Shown: positions 1-7,755 of the stretch, piece by piece
Layout of the letters: each line of letters opens with the position of its first letter
How positions within the stretch are numbered: position 1 is the first letter of the stretch
Source of the DNA: a bacterium
GTDB lineage: Bacteria > Hydrothermota > UBA3073 > JACQXS01 > JAGMCI01
DNA: 32,806 nucleotides
Assembly (NCBI GenBank): GCA_030018315.1
Contig: JASEGA010000022.1
Span: 1 to 32,806 of the forward strand
Reading direction: 5' to 3'
The notes under the pieces: generated by a model
Databases searched by the model: none
What the model saw: only the letters and a program-made list of their open reading frames with translations
Told to the model about the DNA's origin: nothing
Position numbers and translations under genes: made by a program

Positions 1-402
1 AAATACTATTAGTTTTCGCGCTATTCCTTCAAGTGTTCTGTAATCGATTTTAAAAATAGATTTAAGTCTTGATAAAAACCAAATTAAAGCTTCTGGATAG
101 TAGTAAGGTCGTCCTCTCTTATTTGTATTCATTAAGTCTAGCTCCTCTTGCCAATTCTCGAAAAGCTCAAAATCAAGTAAGATTTCTCCTCTCTTGACTA
201 ATCCTTCATTGTAAATTTTCCAATCTATGAGAGAGTTATAATTCTTTTTCGGTTTACATAATGCAGGTTTCTTTTTATGCTTAAGTTTATGGATATGACA
301 ATAGACTGCTTGTCTTGTTATTCCATATTGTTCTGCAATTTGGGAAGCCTTTTTGCCCTGGCTTAATAACTCTTCAACCTTTTCAGCAGTTAAGTTTGCC
401 AT
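1..402 (-). CDS. IS5-like transposase, N-terminal part (runs off window)
   Basis: I translated this by hand from the ATG at 402-400. The reading frame stays open for 134 codons to base 1 and continues outside the window. A strong ribosome site (AGGAGGAGGG, complement of 411-420) sits 9 nt upstream. The protein starts with a resolvase-like helix-turn-helix (residues about 5-32, ...[18 protein letters not shown]). It continues with a segment resembling the N-terminal region of IS5-type DDE transposases (about residues 97-130, [20 protein letters not shown] then [11 protein letters not shown]). The DDE catalytic part is not in the window. It lies directly beside the truncated response regulator at 432, so insertion of this element probably removed that gene's 5' end. 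Family assignment is from motif memory, not a search. Confidence 0.75.
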   Translation of the reverse strand, partial: MANLTAEKVEELLSQGKKASQIAEQYGITRQAVYCHIHKLKHKKKPALCKPKKNYNSLIDWKIYNEGLVKRGEILLDFELFENWQEELDLMNTNKRGRPYYYPEALIWFLSRLKSIFKIDYRTLEGIARKLIVF

Positions 403-431
403 TTATTATTCCCTCCTCCTATAAAAGCATA

Positions 432-1483
432 ATGCAAGTGGATATAAAAATATTTATTCAACAAAGCATAATAATGTTGACAGGTTATGGGAGTATAAAT
501 ACTGCAGTTAAGGCGATGAAATTTGGTGCCTATGACTACCTGACAAAGCCAGTTAATAATGATGAACTCAAGCTTGTAATAAAGAAAGCAATTGAGAGTA
601 GAAAGCTGACAATGGAGGTAATGGACTTGCGTAGAGAACTACAGGAGAGATTTAGGTTTGGCAATATAATTGGGAAGAGTCCACAGATGCAAGATGTGTA
701 TACTTTAATTGAGACAGTGGCACCACAGGATGTGACAGTATTGATTCATGGTGATAGTGGGACTGGCAAAGAGCTTGTTGCCAAAGCTATACATTACAAT
801 AGTATGCGTAAGGATAAACCGTTCCAAATAGTAGACTGTGCGACACTGCCTGAGACATTAGTTGAGAGTGAACTATTTGGATACGAGAAGGGAGCATTTA
901 CCGGTGCTACAGGAAGGAAGATTGGTAAGTTTGACCTATCACATGGGGGTACACTGTTTTTAGATGAAATTGGGAATCTTACTCCAAATGTACAGATGAA
1001 GCTCCTTAGAGCAATACAGGAGAGAAAAATTGAGCGCCTCGGTGGTAAAGGGACTATTCCAATAGATACAAGGATAATAGCAGCTACAAACAAAAAACTT
1101 GAAGATGAAGTTAAAATAAGAAAAAATTTAAAAAAGAAGTAGTCGACTTTTCCAGCGATGCCAAAACTGCGATACTTTCATATCCATGGCCCGGTAATGT
1201 ACGGGAGCTCGAAAACACTGTCCAACAGGCAATCCTATTAGCAAAAGGTAAAAGAATTATACTGCAGTGCCTTCCATCTTCAATCAGAAGGTATTACGAA
1301 GAAATAAGCGAAATGAGTATTAATAAGTCAATTAAAGATGAGCTCTTAAATTACGAGCAGAAGCTTATTATTGATGCACTTAAGAAGACACAATGGTCTA
1401 TGACAAAGGCAGCTAAACTGCTTGGGACAAGTTTTAGATCTATCAGATACAAGATTAAGAAATACAAAATAGAGACAGAATGA
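432..1483 (+). pseudogene. NtrC-family sigma-54 response regulator, broken (5' loss, internal deletion, frameshift)
   Basis: The first frame (432-1142) encodes the end of a receiver domain ([18 protein letters not shown], then [10 protein letters not shown]). An AAA+ sigma-54 activator domain follows, with Walker A GDSGTGKE, the sigma-54 contact loop GAFTGA and Walker [11 protein letters not shown], ending near [12 protein letters not shown] second frame from about 1121 to the TGA at 1481-1483 resumes with the AAA+ C-terminal signature PWPGNVRELE and a Fis-type HTH (MTKAAKLLGTSFRSIRYKI). The segment between them that normally holds the FREDLYYRL arginine-finger region and the LPPLRER motif, about 40-45 residues, is absent. 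This is therefore a deletion plus frame change, not a simple slip. The phosphorylatable aspartate region is also missing, presumably lost with the IS insertion. Non-functional as it stands. Confidence 0.88.
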
Positions 1484-1900
1484 GACCTGGAGTTTATAGA
1501 TTTAAGTGTAGTATCTTTAAGTGATGGTTACAATATTTTAGTAAAAGAGAAAAAGCAAAATTATGGAAGCTGTGAATCAAGAGAATAACATTCTGGGATT
1601 CACAATGTTCTACGAAGGAGAGGGCTGAATACAGCAAAAATGGGATTAGAATGGGTAATAGCAGAATAAATACATACAATAATGAGGAAGAACAAACTCG
1701 TTCAAATGCTGTAAAGCTGGGCAAAAGAGTTGCCTTATTGGTTAAAAAATTGAGAAGTTAAACTGGAGTTGACTTTTATACTATGGATGGCCGATGGATG
1801 CAGTATTGTACGAGTTTGATGAGATTCTTAATGAAAGCTTACTCCAAAAGTCCTTGACTTCCCACGGATAATGTATTATTTTTAATCAATAAGATAAGAA
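1484..1900. other. Decayed intergenic region with gene remnants
   Basis: No intact gene is visible across this stretch. It holds a short plus-frame remnant ending SNAVKLGKRVALLVKKLRS-stop (1702-1760). A few bases later comes a scrap containing gatgagattcttaat (about 1820-1834), which also occurs inside the intact gene at 1901-2206 (about 2000-2014). This looks like debris of a duplicated copy of the following module. I see no promoter or RNA gene here. Confidence 0.55.
1702..1782 (+). repeat. 81-bp direct repeat, copy 1
   Basis: This copy matches 2529-2609 over 81 bp with about 8 mismatches by eye (about 90%). Both copies encode the same C-terminal tail, SNAVKLG(K/E)RVALLVKKLRS followed by TAA, and the similarity continues past the stop to ttttatact. 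The two copies flank the toxin/DUF2283-like pair at 1901-2430. Confidence 0.85.
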
Positions 1901-2206
1901 ATGGATATCATCAACTCATTAGGTGGTATCCCTATTCGCATGATTGAAGAAAGATGGTTACATATTGTTGAGAACCACAGTGATGTTGCAGGATATTATG
2001 ATGAGATTCTTAATACGGTTGAAAATCCTGAATTCATTATTAAGGGATGCAGAAATGCACTCATTGCTATTTCAAAAAAAGACAAAAGATCCTTAGCTAT
2101 TGTGCATAAAGAGCTATCAAAGACAGATGGTTTCATTATAACAGCTTATTTTACTTCTAAATTAGATTTAGACAAGGAGGAGATATTATGGCAAAAGCAA
2201 CCTTAA
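1901..2206 (+). CDS. Putative toxin of a two-gene module (RelE/barnase-like fold nuclease candidate)
   Basis: A 101-residue soluble protein without signal peptide or membrane segment. The pattern DERW-like (ERWLHIVENH, residues 17-26), then ...ILNTVENPEFI, a central region with SLAIVHKE, and a tail with GFIITAYFTSKL before LWQK resembles a family of small phage-type RNase/RelE-like proteins often annotated as PBECR or unnamed toxins. The ribosome site upstream is weak. The next gene starts inside its last codons, which suggests co-expression as a toxin-antitoxin-like pair. No catalytic residues can be assigned with certainty. The function is inferred from gene arrangement and general resemblance. 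Confidence 0.55.
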   Translation: MDIINSLGGIPIRMIEERWLHIVENHSDVAGYYDEILNTVENPEFIIKGCRNALIAISKKDKRSLAIVHKELSKTDGFIITAYFTSKLDLDKEEILWQKQP

Positions 2207-2430
2207 GTCAAAAAGTCATAAAAGAGATTTTTGAAGCAACACCCCATTTGATTAAGTTTCCTGTGCCTAAGTTATGGGTTGATTATGATAAAGAGGCTGA
2301 TGTATTATACATAAGTTTTGAGCGGCCCCAAAATGCAACAGATAGCAAGATGTTGGATAATGGAATATTGTTGAGATACAAAAACAGAAAGATAGTCGGG
2401 GTAACTGTACTGGACGCTTCCACAAGATAG
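2188..2430 (+). CDS. DUF2283 family protein, putative antitoxin
   Basis: An 80-residue protein with the DUF2283 signature: a central VDYDKEADVLYISF strand pair (residues about 31-44), then NGILLRYKNRKIVGVTVLDAS near the end. Family members often sit next to RelE-like or DUF4258-like toxins and are presumed antitoxins. The ATG at 2188 overlaps the upstream gene by 19 bases and has a strong ribosome site, AAGGAGGAG at 2174-2182, inside that gene. The N-terminal 25 residues are extra relative to minimal family members and could carry the DNA- or toxin-binding part. The DUF2283 call is good; the antitoxin role is inference. Confidence 0.7.
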   Translation: MAKATLSQKVIKEIFEATPHLIKFPVPKLWVDYDKEADVLYISFERPQNATDSKMLDNGILLRYKNRKIVGVTVLDASTR

Positions 2431-2528
2431 TAAAGGCAAGAAGCATTTCATATATAGATTTTGAAATGAGCACTTGGTGTGATATTATATTAATTAAAGA
2501 AAAAAGATGTGACTTGGCACCAATTACC

Positions 2529-2609
2529 TCAAATGCTGTTAAGTTAGGGGAAAGGGTTGCCTTATTGGTTAAAAAATTGAGAAGTTAAGCTGTGGTTGAT
2601 TTTTATACT
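2529..2609 (+). repeat. 81-bp direct repeat, copy 2
   Basis: Second copy of the repeat at 1702-1782. It encodes the tail APITSNAVKLGERVALLV..., ending in TAA at 2586-2588. Nothing upstream in this frame resembles a complete gene, so both copies appear to be 3' remnants of one decayed gene family. The rest of 2431-2675 shows no gene. Confidence 0.85.
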
Positions 2610-2675
2610 TACGGATTTTGACTGTAGAAATGTATTGCAACAAATAGGATATTTACAAAGAGAATAGGAAATTAA

Positions 2676-3803
2676 ATGGTAGATTCTGGACGTGACCAAT
2701 TGAGTATTTGGAGAATAAAATTAAAAGATAAGCTAACAAAAGAAAAATTTGTGGAATTATATATCCACAAGAACTTAACAATTCAAGAAATAGCCACACG
2801 CTTTAATATTACAGTCCCATCTGTAACACGTTTAAAGAAGGAATATAAGATTGAGACAAAACTTGCAGATGCTTATAGAGATAAACGAGCTAAAAAAGTT
2901 GGTAAAGCTATGAGAGAATCTGCACGTAGAAGAAAGTATGGGAAGATTAGTGATACACTTTCCAAAGAAATGCTGGAATATCTCTATTGCGATTGCAAGC
3001 TTTCATTAGAGGATATAGGTAAGAGATTTGGTTGCTCCCGTATGTACATAATGAAGCTTTGCAAACTGTATAATATACTACTAAGGTCTAAATCTCATGC
3101 ACGGATAGAAGCATCAAAAAAAGGAAAGATTGTACAGCCGTATTACGAGATTAACGAAAAATTCTTTAAAGAGTGGTCTTCTGCTTCAGCTTGGGTTCTT
3201 GGTCTTTTATTTACTGACGGATGTGTGAGTTTATATGGTTCAGGTAATTATGAAGTAACATTAGCTTCGATAGATTACTCTTTATTACTCAAAGTGAAAA
3301 ATTTGATGAAATCTACTCATCCAATCATAAGACCCAATAAGAATCAGCCAAATCTTTACATGTTTCGATTTGCAAGGGATGAAATAATTAATGACTTAAT
3401 AAAGTTAGGTATGGTCCAACATAAAAGCCTGATACTTAAATTTCCACAGATTCCACAACAATTTCTTAGACATTTTATAAGAGGATGCTGGGACGGCGAT
3501 GGAACGGTATTTCTAGAAAAAGGGGCAAATAAGGGATTGAGAACAAGCTATACTAGCGGCTCTAAGGAGTTCATATACACAATGGAGCAACTTCTCCAAA
3601 CAGAAGCTGGGCTCTCTAAGCAAAAGATATATCGACGTGGCAAATCATTTTATTTCAAATATGGGCATACGGATTCAGTCAAACTATTCCACTACTTTTA
3701 TGGTAATGTATCTCCTGATATGTATCTTGAACGGAAGTATAAAAAGTTTCTTGAAGGGATGAAGACGAACAGGAGTATGCATCTATTTAAAAACTACTCT
3801 TAA
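2676..3803 (+). CDS. Free-standing LAGLIDADG homing endonuclease-like protein with N-terminal HTH segments
   Basis: A 375-residue protein. Residues about 21-57 (LTIQEIATRFNITVPSVTRL) and about 94-135 (LSLEDIGKRFGCSRMYIMKL) are two successive helix-turn-helix segments. The C-terminal half has two LAGLIDADG helices, WVLGLLFTDG at 173-182 and FIRGCWDGDG at 267-276, with acidic residues D181 and D275 in the metal-binding positions. This fits a single-chain, two-motif nuclease. No intein or intron splice signals are seen around it, so it is free-standing. The ribosome site is weak (aggaaat). It ends 12 nt before the SIR2-like gene and may be co-transcribed with it. Whether it cuts a specific target here is unknown. 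Confidence 0.85.
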   Translation: MVDSGRDQLSIWRIKLKDKLTKEKFVELYIHKNLTIQEIATRFNITVPSVTRLKKEYKIETKLADAYRDKRAKKVGKAMRESARRRKYGKISDTLSKEMLEYLYCDCKLSLEDIGKRFGCSRMYIMKLCKLYNILLRSKSHARIEASKKGKIVQPYYEINEKFFKEWSSASAWVLGLLFTDGCVSLYGSGNYEVTLASIDYSLLLKVKNLMKSTHPIIRPNKNQPNLYMFRFARDEIINDLIKLGMVQHKSLILKFPQIPQQFLRHFIRGCWDGDGTVFLEKGANKGLRTSYTSGSKEFIYTMEQLLQTEAGLSKQKIYRRGKSFYFKYGHTDSVKLFHYFYGNVSPDMYLERKYKKFLEGMKTNRSMHLFKNYS

Positions 3804-3815
3804 AAATAGAAAAGA

Positions 3816-4924
3816 ATGATAGAACATAATGTTTATATTTTAGGTGCGGGAGCTTCTAAAAGTGCAGGTTATCCACTTGGGAACGAATTATTAAGCCGTT
3901 TAGCAAAAGATGCAAAGAGTAGCTGTGAACTGGGCAGAAAAGAAGAGCAGAAAAGATTTGAAACTTGGATGCAAGAGCAACAAGGTGTTATTCCTGAAGC
4001 TATAAGAAAGTCGGGTAATCCTGAGTTTATATTAACATATCTTGACCTTGGAATTGCAGTTTTTGAGTATAATATAGAAAAAAATGGTGGGAATTGCTTT
4101 TTAAAAATATAAAAAAGATCGATAACCAACAGGCTAAATCTATGAGAAAGGAGCTTAAGAATATTTACAACAAACAAATACAAGAAGCTGAGCAGGTGCG
4201 TAAGATTCTCACAGACTCACTTACCAAATATTTGTCATATAAACATTGCAGGGATAATCAAGATGATAAAAAGAGAAAGTTCATTAAAATGCTTTGCGAT
4301 AAAAGAATAAAAAAGGGAGATGTAGTTATAACATTTAACTATGATTCTCTTATAGAACGATGTCTTCTTGAATTGGATAAATGGTCGATTTCTGATGGGT
4401 ATGGTTTTCCAGTAAAATTAGTTCAAAATAGTTGTAGAAATCTTTCTTCAGTTACCTTGGGGAAATCCCCTGTAAAAGTATTAAAATTGCACGGTTCAGT
4501 GGGATGGGTTCGTGGTGAGAAGAGCAATAGTGTATTTTTGAGCCATGCAATGTTTTTGCAATACTTTGGGAGTTTGTCAAATTTAAGAGATAAAAAAGAA
4601 CCTGGGCCTCCATTGGAATACCTCATGCCTCCTGCGGTGATTGAACCATCTTTCATTAAGCGCTTAAATATTCCTACACTGCTCAGTATCTGGGAACAAG
4701 CTGCTGTTGCTCTAAGGAACGCTGACAAAGTCTACATAATCGGTTACAGTTTGCCAGAAGCCGATATCGCAGCTCAAAGTCTTATAACAACAAATCTTAG
4801 AACTAACACTAAATGCAAAAACATTGTGGTAGTAAATCCTAATAAAGAGACGCTTTCGAGGTATGAAGAACTTATAGGAAACAGCATCAAGAAAGTGGAA
4901 CACACTTTTCAAGACTGGGTATAA
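3816..4924 (+). pseudogene. SIR2-like domain protein, interrupted by a 1-nt frameshift
   Basis: The first frame (3816-4112) starts with the NAD-binding loop GAGASKSAG (residues 10-18) and PLGNELL. The second frame, running to the TAA at 4922-4924, carries VITFNYDSLIE, KLHGSVGW with the catalytic-type histidine, and VYIIGYSLPEAD. Together these are the order expected of SIR2_2-type proteins, which often act as NAD-depleting defence effectors. The break falls at an A7 run (4078-4084). Adding one A joins ...FEYNIEK to KWWELLFKNIKKIDN without loss. No stretch seems deleted, so this may be a recent mutation, a phase-variable switch or a sequencing undercall. About 370 residues if restored. The defence role is inferred from the family. 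Confidence 0.8.
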
Positions 4925-4999
4925 ATGAGCAAAACTTTTTACATTCTTACCTATAGTTACCAGATGAATGTTTATGATTCAAGAGTTATCAAAAAGTAG
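4925..4999 (+). pseudogene. Truncated duplicate of the miaB 5' end
   Basis: The ATG follows the SIR2 stop directly. The 24-residue product contains YILTYSYQMNVYDSRV, which matches the start of the intact MiaB at 5052 (HILTYGCQMNVYDSRI). A 24-base stretch (4960-4983) is identical to miaB except for flanking changes. The GC of the first iron-sulfur cysteine motif has become SY, then the frame diverges and stops at 4997-4999. The remaining bases to 5051 show no gene. This is a relic, not a leader peptide as far as can be judged. Confidence 0.85.
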
Positions 5000-5051
5000 A
5001 TTTAAGTTGAAAAAGTATAGGAAAAAATGATTACAAATTACAGATTGAGGT

Positions 5052-6407
5052 ATGGAGAATAGAAACTTTCATATCCTCACCTACGGGTGTCAGATGAATG
5101 TTTATGATTCAAGGATTGTGGCTGAGATTTTGAATAGAGATGGATATAAAGAGACGGATGATGTCAACAATGCAGATGTGATTATTGTGAATACCTGCAG
5201 TGTTAGGGAACATGCAGAACAGAAGGCACTGGGTAGGATTGGTAATCTACAAAAGCTGAGAAAGGAAAACCCGCATCTCCTTATTGGTGTTGTTGGCTGT
5301 ATGGCACAAAATTTGGGTAATAGTATTAAAGGGGTAGATTTTGTTGTCGGACCTTCAAATTATAAACTGTTGCCAGAAATATTGAGGAATATGATTTTTA
5401 TGGAGTGCAACAACGGTGTTGTTGCAAAAAATAGGGCAAAATGTTGTTATACCGACAAGAGTTTAGAGTCGTATTCTGAGATATTTCCTGAGCCTGATAA
5501 CAAAGTGACCGCTTTTGTCTCTGTTATGCGTGGATGTGATAATTACTGCTCTTATTGTATTGTGCCTTATGTTAGAGGGAGAAAGAGGTCAAGACCGCAT
5601 TCTGATATATTAAAAGAGATTGAACACTTTGTAAAACGAGGAATAAAGGAGGTTACACTGCTTGGACAATCGGTGAATGAATACAATGATGAGGAAGTCA
5701 GTTTTACAGAACTCTTGAGGCTTATTGATGATACTGGGATTCAGCGTGTCAGGTTTACGAGTTCACATCTCCACGGGATCCTTCGGACTAAAAATATGGG
5801 TCAGGAGCTAATTGATGTAATAAGAGATGGTAAAAATATATGTGAATGGCTGCATTTACCTTTGCAGTCTGGGTCTAATACAATACTTGAAAGGATGAAT
5901 AGAAGATATACAAAAGAAGAATACAGTGATTGGGTTTATAAGATAAGAGAGGCAATTCCAGATGTCTCAGTCACTACTGATATTATGGTAGGCTTTCCGG
6001 GTGAGACCAACGAAGACTTTAATGAGACACTTAAATTAGTTAAAACAATTAAATTTGATTTTGCTTATATGTTTAAATATTCTGAAAGAGAGCCAACCTC
6101 TGCTTATCATATGAAACCAAAAGTTGCAGAAGATATAAAGAATGATAGACTTACTAAACTCATAGAGGTGCAAAATAAAATTACATATGAGAGGAATAGT
6201 GAACTTGTAGGGAAGACAGTTGAAGTTTTAGTTGAAGGTAATAGCAAACGCGGTAACTCACTTTATGGTAGGACGCGGACAAATAAAGTAGTCGTCTTTG
6301 ATGGCAACGCCTTACCGGGCGATTTTGTAGATGTCAAAGTAAAACAGTTACACGGCTGGACTCCATACGGCCTGCTTTGCGGCAAGGCGGGTGAAATCCA
6401 AAGTTAA
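5052..6407 (+). CDS. miaB: tRNA-2-methylthio-N6-dimethylallyladenosine synthase MiaB
   Basis: Radical-SAM methylthiotransferase that converts i6A37 to ms2i6A37 in tRNAs reading UNN codons. At 451 residues it is full length. The N-terminal UPF0004 domain carries the auxiliary 4Fe-4S cysteines C13 (YGCQMN), C49 (NTCSVR) and C83 (GCMAQ). The radical-SAM cluster motif CxxxCxxC is C162, C166 and C169 in MRGCDNYCSYC. A C-terminal TRAM domain (about 385-447) would bind tRNA. The DVNNAD/VGPSNY region and PLQSGSN support MiaB rather than RimO or MtaB. It is followed 65 nt later by miaA, whose product makes its substrate, so the two enzymes of this pathway are paired. A weak GAGG lies just before the start. 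Confidence 0.96.
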   Translation: MENRNFHILTYGCQMNVYDSRIVAEILNRDGYKETDDVNNADVIIVNTCSVREHAEQKALGRIGNLQKLRKENPHLLIGVVGCMAQNLGNSIKGVDFVVGPSNYKLLPEILRNMIFMECNNGVVAKNRAKCCYTDKSLESYSEIFPEPDNKVTAFVSVMRGCDNYCSYCIVPYVRGRKRSRPHSDILKEIEHFVKRGIKEVTLLGQSVNEYNDEEVSFTELLRLIDDTGIQRVRFTSSHLHGILRTKNMGQELIDVIRDGKNICEWLHLPLQSGSNTILERMNRRYTKEEYSDWVYKIREAIPDVSVTTDIMVGFPGETNEDFNETLKLVKTIKFDFAYMFKYSEREPTSAYHMKPKVAEDIKNDRLTKLIEVQNKITYERNSELVGKTVEVLVEGNSKRGNSLYGRTRTNKVVVFDGNALPGDFVDVKVKQLHGWTPYGLLCGKAGEIQS

Positions 6408-6443
6408 GCTAAAGAAGAAAGAATGTGTTTATCATTAAACAAA

Positions 6444-6474
6444 TTGCGTCTATCTGCGTCCATCTGCGGTTAAT
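6444..6474 (+). repeat. Dispersed 'ctgcg' repeat upstream of miaA
   Basis: The block ttgcgtc-tatctgcgtc-catctgcggttaat contains internal near-repeats of atctgcg. Its last 14 bases (catctgcggttaat, 6461-6474) recur exactly at 10261-10274, just before atpE. In both places the element directly abuts the start codon of a gene that has no clear ribosome site. Confidence 0.6.
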
Positions 6475-7420
6475 GCATACTAAGCTTTTGTTACCTGTTA
6501 TAGTGGGTCCTACTGGGGTTGGTAAGACAGAAATTGCAATTGAAGTAGCAATTAGACTCAATGCTGAAATAATATCGTGTGACTCACGCCAAGTTTATAA
6601 ATACATGGATATAGGAACTGCAAAACCGACAAAGGCGCAACAAATCAGAGTGCCACACCATATGATAGATGTGGTAACTCCGGATGTTGATTATAATGCT
6701 TGGGATTATGCAAAGGAAGCAAGGAGTGTAATAAATGAAGTTGTAAAAAGAGAAAAAGTACCACTCGTAGTGGGTGGGTCTGGTTTATATTTACGTGCCC
6801 TTATTGATGGGTTCTTTCAAGTACCAAAGCCGCCACAAATTATACGAGAGAGGTTGAGGAGAGAATCGCCGTCTGAACTTTACAGAAGGCTAATTGAAGT
6901 AGATAAAGTTACAGCTGATAAACTACATCCAAATGATACACAGCGAATAATGAGGGCAATTGAAGTATATGAGACAACAAAGATTCCAATGTCTGAGTTA
7001 AAAGCGACAAGAGTGCCATTTAATTGCGACCCAATATATGTAGGGCTTACTATGCCGATGACTCTATTATACAATCGAATAGAGAATAGGGTAGACTTGA
7101 TGATTGAAAATGGATTCATTAATGAAGTAAAGTCACTTCTTGATAAAGGGTATTCACCAGAGCTTAATTCACTTCAAACAATAGGGTATAAGGAGGTAGT
7201 AGCTTATTTACAGGATAAAATAACTCTTGATGAAGCCGTAAGGTTAATCAAGCAAAATACTTGTAGGTATGCCAAGCGCCAGCTGACATGGTTTAGAGCC
7301 CTCCTTGACATCAAATGGATAGAGCTATCAGATAAAGTAATGTCAAATATCAAAACTCAAATAGCAAATATCTTTATTCATGCTCATTCGTTTAATAAAT
7401 CACTTGACATCTTACTTTGA
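6473..7420 (+). CDS. miaA: tRNA dimethylallyltransferase MiaA
   Basis: Transfers a dimethylallyl group to N6 of A37 in tRNA, the step before MiaB. The P-loop GPTGVGKT lies at about residues 12-19, followed by SCDSRQVYKYMDIGTAKP, the substrate-binding DSRQ motif. Later come VGGSGLYLRAL and the C-terminal tRNA-contact segment QTIGYKEV, KQNTCRYAKRQLTWFR. I chose the ATG at 6473 because family members begin a few residues before the P-loop. An in-frame GTG at 6425 would add 16 residues translated from a dispersed repeat. At 315 residues the length is normal. The last 17 codons hold the promoter of the next operon. Confidence 0.93.
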   Translation: MHTKLLLPVIVGPTGVGKTEIAIEVAIRLNAEIISCDSRQVYKYMDIGTAKPTKAQQIRVPHHMIDVVTPDVDYNAWDYAKEARSVINEVVKREKVPLVVGGSGLYLRALIDGFFQVPKPPQIIRERLRRESPSELYRRLIEVDKVTADKLHPNDTQRIMRAIEVYETTKIPMSELKATRVPFNCDPIYVGLTMPMTLLYNRIENRVDLMIENGFINEVKSLLDKGYSPELNSLQTIGYKEVVAYLQDKITLDEAVRLIKQNTCRYAKRQLTWFRALLDIKWIELSDKVMSNIKTQIANIFIHAHSFNKSLDILL

Positions 7421-7432
7421 GTTAATTATAAT
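7404..7432 (+). promoter_or_regulatory. Consensus sigma-70 promoter of V-ATPase operon 1
   Basis: TTGACA at 7404-7409, a 17-nt spacer, and TATAAT at 7427-7432. The atp start codon at 7441 lies 8 nt after the -10 box, so the transcript should start about 2 nt before the ATG. The promoter overlaps the end of miaA. Confidence 0.85.
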
Positions 7433-7440
7433 AAGCCAAA

Positions 7441-7755
7441 ATGGCAGTCAACCTGATAAAAAACATAAAGGAAGCTGAGCATGAGGCAGAAAATATTATT
7501 AAAAAGGCAGAAGAAGAGAAATTGAAAATTTTAAAGAAGGCACAAGAAGAGCAAAATAAAGAGTTACACGAGGTTGTCAGCAGACGCGAACTCGCATTAA
7601 AGAAAGCAATTGAGGAAGCCAAAAAAGAAGCTGCTAATGAGATAGAAAGTATTAAAAAAGAAATTGAAAGAAAAAAAGAACTAATTAAAAAATACTCTTC
7701 GCAAAAAAAAGAAGCTGCAATAGCTCTTATTATAACGAAGGCTTTAGAGCTATAA
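7441..7755 (+). CDS. V/A-type ATPase peripheral-stalk subunit, G/H-like coiled coil
   Basis: A 104-residue, almost wholly helical, Lys/Glu-rich protein with continuous heptad-like pattern (KEAEHEAENIIKKAEEEK...), typical of the small stalk subunit (AhaH/VatG, or subunit F in the Enterococcus nomenclature). It pairs with subunit E to form the peripheral stator. It is the first gene of operon 1, directly behind a consensus promoter, and its stop overlaps the ATG of subunit I by one base (TAATG). Coiled-coil sequence alone is weak evidence, so the call rests mainly on its place ahead of I, K and E. Confidence 0.8.
   Translation: MAVNLIKNIKEAEHEAENIIKKAEEEKLKILKKAQEEQNKELHEVVSRRELALKKAIEEAKKEAANEIESIKKEIERKKELIKKYSSQKKEAAIALIITKALEL

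Noticed and set aside
1121-1142. Programmed frameshift at the A-rich site in the response regulator
   Set aside because: The frames cannot be joined into a complete protein because about 40-45 conserved residues are missing at that point. A deletion explains it better.
1494-1724. 76-residue minus-strand open frame in the decayed region
   Set aside because: It runs antisense to the SNAVKLG remnant, has no ribosome site and has no recognisable domain.
6425-6472. Upstream GTG start for miaA
   Set aside because: The extra 16 residues are translated from a dispersed ctgcg repeat, and family members begin near the P-loop.
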